Shown here: positions 37,781-46,966 of the stretch, in pieces
Numbering within the stretch: the stretch's first letter is position 1
Layout: each line of letters starts with the position of its first letter
DNA from: Microbaculum marinum
GTDB lineage: Bacteria; Pseudomonadota; Alphaproteobacteria; Rhizobiales; Tepidamorphaceae
NCBI RefSeq assembly: GCF_042646165.1
Contig: NZ_JBHRTC010000021.1
DNA length: 64,000 nucleotides
Direction: 5' to 3' (one strand)
Notes under the pieces: generated by a model
What the model saw: only the letters and a program-made list of their open reading frames with translations
What the model was told of the DNA's origin: nothing
The model's database searches: none
Position numbers and translations under genes: made by a program

Positions 37781-38469
37781 GACCGGCCTCCCGTCAGGAT
37801 CGCCCGCAGGAACGCGGCGAGCGCCGCCAGCAGCCCGCGACCCGACCCGCCGGTATCCGGCCCTGCGGTATCCGGCCCTGCGGGATCCAGCCCTGCGGGA
37901 TCCGGATCGGGCAGGGTCGCAGCGGTTGTCGCGGGCGCCTCGACCCTCCCGGACGCCTCCGCCATCTGCCGCGCCAGACGGCGCACGTCGCCGACGCGGC
38001 GCTCCCAGCCGCGGCCGAACACCGCCCAGCCGCTCAGCCCGCGCAGGAAGGCGAGGCGGACGTCGCAGATGTCCTCGATCAGCCGTCCCGCACCCGCGGA
38101 GCGCACGGCCGCCAGCGTCGCGGGCCCGACCACCCCGTCCTGGCGCACGCGGGCTGCGGCCTGCAGCCATTTCGCCGCGCGCGCGGGTCCGGAATTCACC
38201 GCGGCATCGAACACGCAATAGTCGACGCCGGCCGGGAGTTCGTCGGCCTTCACCGCCGCCCAGTATCGCGCCCGGTAGATCGACGCGGCCTCCTCGCGGG
38301 TCAGCCGCCTGACGTCGGTCTTCGAGACGCTGCGCCCGCGCCAGGCTGCCAGGGTCGCCCGGGTAATCCCGTATTTCGTCGCCCCGCCGGGATCGGAGGG
38401 ATGGTCGGCATAGCCTCCCTCGTGGCCGAACAGGTGCGGCATCGCCTTGTCGAATGTCTCCTGGACCAT
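37777..38469 (-). CDS. GH108 endolysin (N-acetylmuramidase) with PG-binding domain
   Basis: A 230-residue protein from ATG 38469 behind a GAGGAGGAG ribosome site. The glycoside hydrolase 108 motif EGGY places catalytic Glu17. A PG_binding_3 domain follows at about 85-175 (VRQDGVVGPATLAAV). The C-terminal tail has a short proline/aspartate repeat and ends in a hydrophobic helix (LLAALAAFLRAIL), which may anchor it in the membrane until the holin fires. It cuts the peptidoglycan glycan chain, and with the adjacent holin forms a lysis cassette for the GTA. Confidence 0.9.
   Translation of the reverse strand: MVQETFDKAMPHLFGHEGGYADHPSDPGGATKYGITRATLAAWRGRSVSKTDVRRLTREEAASIYRARYWAAVKADELPAGVDYCVFDAAVNSGPARAAKWLQAAARVRQDGVVGPATLAAVRSAGAGRLIEDICDVRLAFLRGLSGWAVFGRGWERRVGDVRRLARQMAEASGRVEAPATTAATLPDPDPAGLDPAGPDTAGPDTGGSGRGLLAALAAFLRAILTGGRS
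37852..37911. repeat. 15-nt tandem repeats in the endolysin linker
   Basis: Four tandem 15-nt units, the first two identical (GGTATCCGGCCCTGC), the third GGGATCCAGCCCTGC and the last degenerate. On the coding strand they give repeated DPAG/GPDTA pentapeptides between the PG-binding domain and the C-terminal helix. The length is probably variable between strains. Confidence 0.8.
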
Positions 38470-38487
38470 GGACTCCTCCTCTGGAAT

Positions 38488-38519
38488 CAAAAAAGGCCGC
38501 CCGATCGGGGCGGCCTTTC
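38488..38519 (-). terminator. Rho-independent terminator after the CHAP gene
   Basis: On the minus strand a stem AAGGCCGCC / GGCGGCCTT with a GATC-containing loop is followed by TTTTTT. It lies between the CHAP-family gene stop and the ribosome site of the GH108 endolysin, so lysis genes need read-through or their own promoter. Confidence 0.8.
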
Positions 38520-38545
38520 GAAACGTTCCGGAAAATCGGCGGGCG

Positions 38546-39100
38546 TCAGGGTCGGCGGTAGCCGAGCACCCGCGACGTCGGATAGGTGCCGACGCCGACC
38601 TTGCGGCTGTGGTTGCCGGACAGCAGTTCGATCTGCCCGTCCTTCCAGCCCATGAAGTAGCCGACATGGCCGCCGCCGGATCGCGACAGCACGACGATGT
38701 CGCCGGGTTGCGGCTTCGACACCTTCTGGCCGTAGCCAAGGTAGGAGCGGGCGAGCCGCGAGCCGGAACCGTCACGACCGGCCTTGCGCTCCACCAGGTT
38801 CATGAAGTCCGCGCACCACTGCGACGAGCGTCCCGTCGGGTTGCCGCCCAGATAGCGGCTGGCGATCGACAGCGTCTGCTTGCCGCCGCCGCCTCCGAAG
38901 GACGAGACACCCGCGGACGCGGTCGAAGCGGACGACTCTGCCGCCGCACCCTGCGGCTCCACTCCACTCGGCGACACCACGGACGGGTCGCCATCGATGA
39001 CGCGCGCCGAAGCCGGCACGCCGGACGCCAGGACGGCGATCGCTATCGCCGCCAAGGCAGGGACAAATACCCCAATTCGCCCCAGCATGAGTTTGACCAT
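38546..39100 (-). CDS. Secreted CHAP/NlpC-like (TIGR02594-type) protein
   Basis: A 184-residue exported protein. A signal peptide (about 1-32) is followed by a low-complexity Ser/Ala/Gly linker. The cysteine-peptidase-like domain has Cys96 in SQWCADFMN and His145 in GGGHVGYFMG, the pair expected of the TIGR02594 branch of CHAP/NlpC folds. Such enzymes cut peptidoglycan peptides. It stands between the GTA tail genes and the holin/muramidase pair and is followed by a strong terminator, so it may be independently expressed. Confidence 0.8.
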   Translation of the reverse strand: MVKLMLGRIGVFVPALAAIAIAVLASGVPASARVIDGDPSVVSPSGVEPQGAAAESSASTASAGVSSFGGGGGKQTLSIASRYLGGNPTGRSSQWCADFMNLVERKAGRDGSGSRLARSYLGYGQKVSKPQPGDIVVLSRSGGGHVGYFMGWKDGQIELLSGNHSRKVGVGTYPTSRVLGYRRP

Positions 39101-39365
39101 TTAGGGATCCATTGCTGGTTACACACACAACTTGCCCGGCCATTCGGGGCCGGGCGTGCGGGCGACTTGTCCGGGGAATGTGACGAGGATAGGGCAGCAA
39201 TACTGACTTATTTTCGCCCGATAGATGGTCCTGCCCGACCTGACCCAGGGGAAGCGGCGAGCATGACGTAACGTCCTGATCGGACGCCGGAAACCGGCCG
39301 TGACAGGGTGGCCCGGACGGACCGGTGCGGGCGTTTTGCTCCGCAAGCTCCGGGCGGTCGACGCC

Positions 39366-40874
39366 TCAACGCTCCGGCGCGCTCTCCAGCGCCGTGAGCC
39401 GCTCCTCGTGGTTGCAGACGACCAGCGCCAGCAGTTCCAGCGCCAGCCACTTGCGGCTCGTCAGTTCGCCGACCGACAGGCCGTTATGCGTCCACTCGTC
39501 CCGCCGCGGCATGCCCGGCAGCGCCCGGTCGGCCCGGAGCCTGGCGACATACTGGGCGGGATCGCGCGGGTCGAAGCCGTCGTCGAGCATGCGCGCGAAC
39601 AGGTGCGCCACCTCGTGCCGGCGCCTGATCCTGCGGCCGGACCTGACGAGCGGCTCGGTCACCGCCTCCTCGATCGCGTCGACGCCGTTGCCGTCCGCGT
39701 CGTAGACCGGGACCAGTGCGACGCGCTGGACCCTGGCCGTCTCGACCCGGCGGACGAACGATCCGTCCGCGTCGCGGACCACCACTTCGGCCTCCACCTC
39801 GTCGACGACGGGCACCTCCTCGACGGTGTCGGGAACCTCGATATCCGGCACCATGGCGTCCCAGGCCTCCAGATCGACGGTCCCGTGCTCGAGGAACTCG
39901 TCCTGCAGCGCCATGCAGGTCAGCAGCGCGCCGTCGTCGTAGACCGCCCCGGCATTGATCGTCCCGGCGCCCAGGTCGCCGCCGGTGGCGCCGGGGGTGT
40001 AGATCCCGGCGCCGACGACGAGGCGCGCCGCAAGCGTCCCGGACAGGACCGTCTGCAGCTGCAGTTCCCCGGATTCGGCCGCGTTCGCCGGATCGACGAT
40101 GATCGCCTGGGCGCGGGCGTAGTCGCGGATCGCATTGCTGCTGCTGCGGCCGCGGAAATTGATGCCGCCGAGCCCGTCCGTCGCCGCCGGGCTGTCGGAC
40201 CGGCGCTCGATGGAGACATACGGCCCGCCCGCCGGCCCGCTGTCGTACTGCCGTATGGCAACGGGGAGGCTGGTCCCGTTGTCGACGAGCTGCGAGGCCG
40301 ACCAGACGTTGCTGGCATTCAGCAGGGGAACGGTCCCCCCGGCGGTTCCGGTGTTCGCCACCGCCGCGGTGCCGAGCCCGAGATTGGTCCGCGCGCCGGC
40401 CGCATCGGAGGCGCCGGTGCCGCCGTCGGCGACGGCGAGGTCGGCGATTCCGTTAATGCTGCCGCCGCTGATCGCCACGTCGTCGGCGTCCTGGCCGGCC
40501 AGGCTCCCGAGGCCCAGCGCGGCTGCCAGCGGCACCCAGTCTCCGGCGCCGTCCAGCACGTAGAACGCCGCCTCGTCGCCAACGTAGGCGAGCCAGCCTT
40601 CCCCGCCGCCGGCGCCCGGCAGGAACGAGCGCCAGCCGCCGTCCTCGTAGCGGGCGATGCGGCCGTCCCAGCCGGTCCACGCGCCGCTGCCGCCGGTCGC
40701 GACGATGTAGCAGTCGCCCTCCGCCGGGCTGCCCGGCGGCGTGTCGAGGTCCTTGTCGAGCACGCTGATCTGCACCAGCGAGTCGAGCGCCACCAGCGCC
40801 TCGTTGTGGGTGACGTGCTTCTGCGCCTGCGCGGCGGCGATCTGCGGAAGACGAAGGCGGGCGGTTTCAGCCAT
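39366..40874 (-). CDS. DUF2793 GTA tail protein downstream of gp15
   Basis: A 502-residue protein from ATG 40874. The N-terminus (LPQIAAAQAQKHVTHNEALVALDSLVQISVLD) and following SPAEGDCYIVATGGSGAWTGWDG are the DUF2793 signature of proteins encoded after the GTA gp15 gene and in some phage tails. The middle contains fibre-like Gly/Ala-rich beta segments (ADGGTGASDAAGARTNLGLG). The C-terminal 150 residues are helical and charged. It is probably a head spike or tail fibre-like receptor-binding component. The gene starts 11 nt after gp15 ends. Confidence 0.85.
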   Translation of the reverse strand: MAETARLRLPQIAAAQAQKHVTHNEALVALDSLVQISVLDKDLDTPPGSPAEGDCYIVATGGSGAWTGWDGRIARYEDGGWRSFLPGAGGGEGWLAYVGDEAAFYVLDGAGDWVPLAAALGLGSLAGQDADDVAISGGSINGIADLAVADGGTGASDAAGARTNLGLGTAAVANTGTAGGTVPLLNASNVWSASQLVDNGTSLPVAIRQYDSGPAGGPYVSIERRSDSPAATDGLGGINFRGRSSSNAIRDYARAQAIIVDPANAAESGELQLQTVLSGTLAARLVVGAGIYTPGATGGDLGAGTINAGAVYDDGALLTCMALQDEFLEHGTVDLEAWDAMVPDIEVPDTVEEVPVVDEVEAEVVVRDADGSFVRRVETARVQRVALVPVYDADGNGVDAIEEAVTEPLVRSGRRIRRRHEVAHLFARMLDDGFDPRDPAQYVARLRADRALPGMPRRDEWTHNGLSVGELTSRKWLALELLALVVCNHEERLTALESAPER

Positions 40875-40885
40875 GTTGTTCCTCG

Positions 40886-43800
40886 CTAATGGTCGAATGC
40901 CAGCGTTTCCGCCGGTATGCCCGCGCCGAAGCCCTCCGAGACCTGCGAGACGCGCATCGGCACGTTCCATTGCGCCGAACCGAAGTCGGCGGCCTGCTGG
41001 GCGGCGGTGTAGAGATATTCCGGTTCCGACAGGGTCACGCTGCGAACGACGCTGCCGCCCGGCGCGTCGAGGATCTGGAGCACGTAGCCTTCGCTCTCCT
41101 CTCCGAGCGGCACCTCGGGCCGGTTCCAGGAATCGCCGCCTATGCGGGTGCGCCGGATCCAGGTCAGCCGCCAGTCGCCGGTGGCATGGTCGCGCCTGCC
41201 GCGCAGGTGCACCGGCGCCAGCGGCCGGCGACCCCTGCCCTGCGCCGTCACCGTCTTCTGGTCGAACGAGGCGTCGGACACGTCGCGGTTGACCGGGCCG
41301 ATGCGCCAGGTGAGCGGCAGGCCGAGGTCGTCGGCCGACAGGTCGGGCTGCCCGAGCGGCTCGTCGAGCACCAGCACGCGCGCGCCCGCGGCGACCGGAT
41401 CGCGCATGGCGTGCTCGCTGCCGCGCTGGCCGCGCAGCAGCATCGTCAGCCTGTAGCGGTCGGGTGCGACCAGCTCGGCTGAGCGGAACTGGACGATCTC
41501 CCATTCGCCGTCGGCATTCCCGATCGCCAGCGCGTTTGTCCCGCCGAGCACCTGCAGTTCGGTGGCCGAGGCCAGCGCGCCGGAATACAGGTCGACGGTG
41601 AGTTCGCCGGTCCGGTCCCAGCGCCAGGCCGGCCCGGAGTAAAAATCGAACGCCAGCTCACCCATCCGCGCGGCGCGCGGCAGCGTCGTGTCGAGGGCGA
41701 AGCCGGTGTCCTCCGGGCTGCGGTAGAAGGCGATGCCGCCCGGCCACGGCGAGAGGTAGGCCGCGACGTAGCCGGCCGCCTCGTCGTCGCCGTCCCTGAG
41801 CAGCGGCCCGTCCACGAACACCGACAGCGGCGTGCCGAGCGCCGGCACCACCGGCGAGGGCCGCGAGCGGCGCGGCATCGCGGCCGGCGCGAACAGGCTC
41901 GCCTCGGTCATCGCGGCGCGCAGGCGGCGGCCCGCTCCGTCGGCAATCTCCGAGATCCGGAAGGTCTGCGGACCGAGCGCCGGATCGGCCATGAAGCGGA
42001 TCACATCGCCCGGATCGAGCGCCAGCAGCGACGGCGGCAGCGACAGTTCCAGCCCCTCGCGGCCCGCCCAGGCGTCGTGCAGCAGCGTCTCGGCGACGGC
42101 GCGCGCCGCCTGTTCGCCCATCACCACCGGCAGCGACAGCTGCCGGACGCGCCGCGACCCGCCAGCGGTGCGCCGCGCCTCCACTTCGCCGGGCTGGTCG
42201 TCGTTGGCCGGCTCGCCGTGCGAGAGCTTGAGCACGTCCGGCAGCTCGGTCTCCTGGGCGCGGGTCTTGGCGAAGCGCTCCGATCCCCCCGTCGCCTCGG
42301 CCTCGACCAGGTCGTCGAGCGTCAGGTCGGCGGCCACCGGCGCGCCGGCGCGCGAGCGGAACCGGATGAGCCCCTCGCTCTCGTGCGCTTGCATCAGGTA
42401 GGCCGGGCCGATTGCCTCGACGACGCCGCGCGCCGACAGGATGCGATCGACGATCACCGCGTCGACGACGCCGGCCATCGCCGAAACGTCGAAGGCGGCG
42501 AAGCCGTACTGGCCCATCAGGTCGGCAACGGTCTCGCGCGCCGGCGCGCTGCCGAGACGGCCGGAGATCCAGTGGCCGGTGTCCCAGTTCGCCGCATCCG
42601 CCCAGGCCGCGTCGTCCTGCGGGAAGCTCGGCGCCATCCGCGCGTCCCAGGCCCAGATGGCGGTCCGGGAGACGTCGATCATCCGGCCGTCATAGAGGCC
42701 CGAGGCCGGGTTGTTGTCCGGGTCGGCCCAGTACTCGAGCACCGCCTGCAGGTAGGCGCGCTGGGCGGCATCGTCGCGCACGCCCGTCGAGTAGTGCGGC
42801 ACGTGGCTCTCCGACGACTTCGGGTCGTGGAACACGTTCGGCTGGTTCGGCCCCTTGTCGATCGCCGGGCAGCCGAGTTCCGTGAACCAGACGGGCTTGG
42901 ACTGCGGAACCCAGGCCGTGGGGGTGGCGGATTCGATGCCGCCGGGCCGGTCGTGATGGGCGTTCAGCCACCAGTTGCGGATGTCCTTGTTGCGGAACAC
43001 CCAGTCCTTGCCGTACCCGCCGTCGGTGATCGGGGTGCGGATCTGCCCGTCGCGGTCGGCCGGGCCGGCATAGAACCAGTCGTAGTGCTCGCCGCCCTCG
43101 ATGTTGGCCTTCAGATAGCCGATGTCGTGGATCGAGGTCGGCCCGGCGCTGTCGAAGTCGAGGTGGTCGGTGCCGTCGCGCCAGTCGGCGGCGGGCAGGT
43201 AGTTGTCGATGCCGACGAAGTCAATGTCGTCGTCGGCCCACAGCGGATCGAGGTGGAAGTGCACGTCGCCCGAGCCGTCGTCCGGCCGATGGCTGTGAAA
43301 TTCCGACCAGTCCGCCGCATAGGAAATGGCCGTCGCGCCGCCGAGGATCGAGCGGACCTCGCCGGCGAGGTCGACCAGGGTCGCGACGAACGGATAGCCG
43401 CCCGCCCCGTCCCGTACCGCGGTCAGCGCCGCCATCTCCGAGCCGATGGTGAAGGCGTCGACGCCTCCGGCAAGTTTCGCCAGCGTTGCCATGTGCAGGA
43501 CGAACCGGCGGTAGCGCCACTCCGCCGGTCCGGTGTAGGCGACGGTAAAGCCGGACGAGGCGGCGAAATGCACCGCCGTCGCCGAGCCGGCGAAGTCCGA
43601 TACCTGGCTCGCCGCGGCCGCCGTCTGGTCGACGCTGCCGGCAAACCCCGGCGCCGGCGCGCAGGTGATCCGGCCGCGCCACGGATAGACGGGCTGGCCG
43701 GTCTCCGCGGCGTCGTCGGAATACGGGTTCGGCAGGTCGTTGCCGGCCGCCACGTCCATGATCACGAACGGATAGAGCATCACCTTCAGGCCGCGGCTCC

Positions 43801-44818
43801 TGATCTCCTGGATCGCCGCGATCACCGAGGCATCGTTCGGCGAGCCGCCGAATGCGGGCTTCCCGTCGATCTGGCTGACGAGGTCGGCGGTCAGCCGGTT
43901 CTGCCCCGCCGCCACCCACGGATAGGGGGCGCCGTAGTAGACCGTGACCTTCTCGCGGTTCTCCACCTTCGGCACGATCTCGCACTGGCCGCAGCGCAGG
44001 TCGGTGCCGAACCAGGCGACGACCAGCGTGACGCTGTCGCAGTTCGGGGCGAGGTCCTGCAGCGTATCGAGCGAGCCGACGAAGTCGGAGACCGCGACCT
44101 TGGTGGTGCGGTTCTCGGTGACGTAGGAGCCGGCCTTGGCCGTCTTGCCGAGCGTCAGCGGGTCGTAGCCGAACTCCGTGGTGCCCGGGATCATCGCCAC
44201 CGAGCGCACCAGCGGCTCCAGGTCGCCGACCGGCCGGAACACCTCCGCCGTGATGATCGGCATGCGGTTGCCGTACTCGGTCAGCAGCATCGACTCGAAG
44301 ACCACGTAGGCGATGCCGCGGTAGGACGGCGCGTTGTCGGCGCCCTCCTTCGCCGCGATCAGCGAGTCCGCGTCCTGGTCCTCGGTCCCGAGGTATTTGC
44401 GGATCACCACGTCGCCGTAGTCGTGATCGACCTCGCGGCCGTCGGCCCAGATCCTGCCGATGCGGGCGACCGGGCCTTCGCAGAGCGCCACGGCGAAGTT
44501 GGCGTAGTAGCTGTACTGGGTGGTGCTGGTGCCGCCGAGGCCCTTGCCGCCGCCGGTCGTCACCGCCAGTTCCTGGAAGCGGGTCGCCCAGATCATCTGG
44601 CCGGCCACCCTGGAGCGGCCGGCGAGCCGGGTGATCGCCGCCCCTTCCGACGACGCGGTGATGTCGACGGAGGTCAGCCGCGGCCCCTCCCTGTGCGGCG
44701 TCGGACCGAGCGCCGCCACCGCGGCGTTGTCGATCGCCGAGCCGATCAGCGCGCCGATGGCGCCGCCGACGGGCCCGCCCAGCGCCGTGCCGGCTGCGGA
44801 GAGAAGAAGCGTCGCCAT
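40886..44818 (-). CDS. GTA gp15 host-specificity protein (megatron)
   Basis: A 1310-residue baseplate/tail-tip protein; ATG 44818 starts a Gly/Ala-rich hydrophobic N-terminus (GTALGGPVGGAIGALIGS). A TIM-barrel-like glycoside hydrolase domain spans about 450-750 (WFTELGCPAIDKGPNQPNVFHDP), followed by a phage-tail module and the C-terminal Rcc01698-like beta domain. In R. capsulatus GTA the counterpart (Rcc01698) forms the cell-contacting end of the tail and penetrates the envelope. The upstream GTA gene gp14 is separated from it by a secreted-protein gene on the opposite strand. Confidence 0.93.
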   Translation of the reverse strand: MATLLLSAAGTALGGPVGGAIGALIGSAIDNAAVAALGPTPHREGPRLTSVDITASSEGAAITRLAGRSRVAGQMIWATRFQELAVTTGGGKGLGGTSTTQYSYYANFAVALCEGPVARIGRIWADGREVDHDYGDVVIRKYLGTEDQDADSLIAAKEGADNAPSYRGIAYVVFESMLLTEYGNRMPIITAEVFRPVGDLEPLVRSVAMIPGTTEFGYDPLTLGKTAKAGSYVTENRTTKVAVSDFVGSLDTLQDLAPNCDSVTLVVAWFGTDLRCGQCEIVPKVENREKVTVYYGAPYPWVAAGQNRLTADLVSQIDGKPAFGGSPNDASVIAAIQEIRSRGLKVMLYPFVIMDVAAGNDLPNPYSDDAAETGQPVYPWRGRITCAPAPGFAGSVDQTAAAASQVSDFAGSATAVHFAASSGFTVAYTGPAEWRYRRFVLHMATLAKLAGGVDAFTIGSEMAALTAVRDGAGGYPFVATLVDLAGEVRSILGGATAISYAADWSEFHSHRPDDGSGDVHFHLDPLWADDDIDFVGIDNYLPAADWRDGTDHLDFDSAGPTSIHDIGYLKANIEGGEHYDWFYAGPADRDGQIRTPITDGGYGKDWVFRNKDIRNWWLNAHHDRPGGIESATPTAWVPQSKPVWFTELGCPAIDKGPNQPNVFHDPKSSESHVPHYSTGVRDDAAQRAYLQAVLEYWADPDNNPASGLYDGRMIDVSRTAIWAWDARMAPSFPQDDAAWADAANWDTGHWISGRLGSAPARETVADLMGQYGFAAFDVSAMAGVVDAVIVDRILSARGVVEAIGPAYLMQAHESEGLIRFRSRAGAPVAADLTLDDLVEAEATGGSERFAKTRAQETELPDVLKLSHGEPANDDQPGEVEARRTAGGSRRVRQLSLPVVMGEQAARAVAETLLHDAWAGREGLELSLPPSLLALDPGDVIRFMADPALGPQTFRISEIADGAGRRLRAAMTEASLFAPAAMPRRSRPSPVVPALGTPLSVFVDGPLLRDGDDEAAGYVAAYLSPWPGGIAFYRSPEDTGFALDTTLPRAARMGELAFDFYSGPAWRWDRTGELTVDLYSGALASATELQVLGGTNALAIGNADGEWEIVQFRSAELVAPDRYRLTMLLRGQRGSEHAMRDPVAAGARVLVLDEPLGQPDLSADDLGLPLTWRIGPVNRDVSDASFDQKTVTAQGRGRRPLAPVHLRGRRDHATGDWRLTWIRRTRIGGDSWNRPEVPLGEESEGYVLQILDAPGGSVVRSVTLSEPEYLYTAAQQAADFGSAQWNVPMRVSQVSEGFGAGIPAETLAFDH

Positions 44819-44972
44819 GGGTCGGGAGCCTTCGGACTGGAATTGACAGGGCGGGCGCGCGGCCGCAGCACCTTCCGCAGGGAAACAAGACGGAAACACT
44901 GGAGACATCTCGGGGCGACACGGGCGGACTAGACAGCCGCCCGTCCAACCAATCGAGAAACAGGAAAACGAG

Positions 44973-45476
44973 ATGTCTGTAGCCTCCCACACCAGCACTT
45001 CCCGCCGTCGCGCCGGTCCTCTGGCGCTTGCCGGCCTCGCCTTGACGGGGCTTCTTGCAGCTCCGCCCGGCGCGGCTGCCGGCGGCCTGACCTCCGAGGA
45101 GGTTCTGCGCAAGCCGGTCGCCTATAGTGGCCACAGCAACTGCTCCGGCAGCCAGCACACCTGCTACGTCAGCTTGGGCCAGACCCCGAACAAGAAGAAG
45201 AAGCGGCTGGAGATCGCGGGGCTGAGCTGCCAGGCGCGGATTTTCGCCGGCGATGCCTACCGCTTTTCCTTCCAGGGCGGCGTCACCCTGCAGGAGTACG
45301 AGCATCTCCAGCCCGTCCACGCCGGCACGAACGCGGCCGTCGACTACTACGTGGCGCGCAGCGAGATGCGTTATTTCGCGCCCGTCGGCGACGAGATGAG
45401 GGTCTATGTCAACGGCACCGAGGACATCGCTCAGCTCTCCTGCATTCTGCAGGGAACCCTGGTGACCTACCAGTAG
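44973..45476 (+). CDS. Secreted cysteine-containing hypothetical protein inside the GTA cluster
   Basis: A 167-residue protein on the strand opposite the GTA genes. A signal peptide (about 1-36, ending AAAGG) is followed by a small domain with paired cysteines (SNCSGSQHTCYV; LSCQARIF; LSCILQG) and beta-rich segments such as YYVARSEMRYFAPVGDEMRVYVNG. I do not recognise the family. It sits between gp14 and gp15, and its promoter must lie in the 154-nt divergent region shared with gp15. Confidence 0.7.
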   Translation: MSVASHTSTSRRRAGPLALAGLALTGLLAAPPGAAAGGLTSEEVLRKPVAYSGHSNCSGSQHTCYVSLGQTPNKKKKRLEIAGLSCQARIFAGDAYRFSFQGGVTLQEYEHLQPVHAGTNAAVDYYVARSEMRYFAPVGDEMRVYVNGTEDIAQLSCILQGTLVTYQ

Positions 45477-45495
45477 CGGCCCGACCTGCGGGGGA

Positions 45496-46038
45496 TCAGC
45501 CTAGGTCCCCCGCCGGGAACGCGAACGCGGCGGCGACATGCCGTCGCCACCAGCCCGACAGCGCCACCTCGCAGACCGGCACATGCTCCTGGGCATGGAT
45601 GAAGCGGCCCGGCGCCGAAACGATTCCGGTATGCTTGGCCACCGTGCCGCGCCGGATCCGGAAGACCAGCACGTCGCCCGGCAGCATCGCGCCGGGATCG
45701 ATCTCGATCATGTGCCGCCGCGCCGTCTCGATCAGCGTCTCCTTGCCGCTGACGCTGCCCCAGTCGCGCGAATAGGGCGGGACCTCCTCCGGCTCCGCGC
45801 CGTGAAAGGCGCGCCAGACGCCGCGCACCAGGCCGAAGCAGTCGCAGCCGGCGCCCTTCAGGCTCGCCTGGTGACGGTACGGCGTACCGATCCAGCTCCG
45901 CGCCTCGGCGACGATCGCCGCGCGCGTGGTGGCCTGTAGCCCGGATGGAGCGCAGCGCAATCCGGGAGCGGTGAACCCGGATTTCGCTGACGCTCCATCC
46001 AGGCTACGATTTCGGTCAACTGAAGAAGCTTCCGCCAT
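45496..46038 (-). CDS. GTA gp14 NlpC/P60 peptidase with an in-frame palindromic insertion
   Basis: A 180-residue cysteine peptidase. Catalytic Cys67 lies in GAGCDCFGL and His136 in VAKHTGIV, matching the gp14 peptidase that opens the recipient wall during GTA entry. The family normally begins just before IVAEARSWIGTPYRHQ. Here that start is replaced by about 35 extra residues, of which 11-35 are coded by a 72-bp palindromic element. The first usable in-frame ATG is at 46036-46038, overlapping gp13 by 23 nt. Whether translation begins there or at a TTG inside the element is open. Confidence 0.88.
   Translation of the reverse strand: MAEASSVDRNRSLDGASAKSGFTAPGLRCAPSGLQATTRAAIVAEARSWIGTPYRHQASLKGAGCDCFGLVRGVWRAFHGAEPEEVPPYSRDWGSVSGKETLIETARRHMIEIDPGAMLPGDVLVFRIRRGTVAKHTGIVSAPGRFIHAQEHVPVCEVALSGWWRRHVAAAFAFPAGDLG
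45936..46007. repeat. 72-bp REP-like palindromic element inside gp14
   Basis: The element begins GTAGCCCGGATGGAGCG and ends with the near-complement CGCTCCATCCAGGCTAC around an ATCCGGG...CCCGGAT inner stem. Seventy-two bp is 24 codons, so it adds 24 residues to gp14 without a frameshift or stop. A half copy lies upstream of gp10 (50734-50772). Confidence 0.85.
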
Positions 46039-46915
46039 CGTTCTCGCCTGAATCGCCGACCACGTAGGAAAATGCCCGGTCGTTGCCGGGCATGTGCGGG
46101 AACCCCCTGAAGTTCGCCCGGTTGGCGAACTTCGTCCTGCAGGTCGCAAACGTCTTGTCGCACCCGGCCGTGACCGTGAACGTGTCGCCGGGCTCGATCG
46201 TGAAGGCGGCCTGCTGCCATTGCGTCAGCACGATGCCGGCCGCCTCGACCGTATGCTCGCGGACCTCCACCGACTGGCCGGCATTGGCGCCTCCGGTCCA
46301 TGTCAGCCGCCCGTGCCGGAACCATCCGGGCGCGAAATCCCCCTCGGCGAATGCCGCCACGGTGAGGACGCGGTCGTCGATGCAGGAGACGACCGTCGCC
46401 GTGGCCTTGAACGCTGGATCGTCCAGGTCGACCGCGCAACGCGCGTCGCCGAGATCGGCGTCGCAGGTGCGCCGGTAGGTCCGGCCGAGCGCCTGGTCGA
46501 GGGCCTGGGCGAGGCCGCGCAACTCCGCCGTGAAGGCCAGCTCGCCGCGCCGCACCTCGCCGATCGTGCCGGCCCGCATCAGCACCCGCTGGTCGGGATC
46601 GGCCCAGTTGACCCGCCAGACCTCGATCGCCGCGCCGTCGTAGAGCCCGGCCCTGAGGTCGGCCTCGCCGATCGCGGACGAGGACAGGGCGCCCTCGACG
46701 TCGAGAGTGTCGACCGACAGCCCGAGGCTCGAGTCGATCTCAGTCGCGACGAACCCGGTCGCCGCCTCGTATGTCGTGCCGTCCACGGCCACGGCCCGGT
46801 CGTGGTCGGTGAAACCGAGGACGGTTGTGTCGGTGCGCACCACCTTCCAGCACCAGCACAACGTTGTGACGGGGCCGGCGAGGTGCGCCTGCAGCAAGGG
46901 GGACAGGGATTTCAT
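46016..46915 (-). CDS. GTA gp13 tail hub protein (DUF2163)
   Basis: A 299-residue protein with the DUF2163/phage_BR0599 layout. An N-terminal beta domain (TTLCWCWKVVRTDTTVLGFTDHD) leads to a C-terminal part with four spaced cysteines: Cys151, Cys160, Cys252 and Cys259. In the R. capsulatus GTA the hub protein binds an iron-sulfur cluster, and these cysteines fit that. It forms the baseplate hub between gp12 and gp15. Its 3' end overlaps the start of gp14. Confidence 0.92.
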   Translation of the reverse strand: MKSLSPLLQAHLAGPVTTLCWCWKVVRTDTTVLGFTDHDRAVAVDGTTYEAATGFVATEIDSSLGLSVDTLDVEGALSSSAIGEADLRAGLYDGAAIEVWRVNWADPDQRVLMRAGTIGEVRRGELAFTAELRGLAQALDQALGRTYRRTCDADLGDARCAVDLDDPAFKATATVVSCIDDRVLTVAAFAEGDFAPGWFRHGRLTWTGGANAGQSVEVREHTVEAAGIVLTQWQQAAFTIEPGDTFTVTAGCDKTFATCRTKFANRANFRGFPHMPGNDRAFSYVVGDSGENDGGSFFS

Positions 46916-46966
46916 CGAATGGATCCGCTTGGTGGGACGTGTGAAACGGACGCCCCGGCCGCTGCC

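Noticed and set aside
39131..39158. Hairpin GCCCGGCC / GGCCGGGC downstream of the DUF2793 gene
   Set aside because: It could be a terminator, but no T-run follows on the minus strand, so it is not called.
42077..44932. 951-codon open frame on the plus strand
   Set aside because: It is antisense to GTA gp15, with no recognisable domain.
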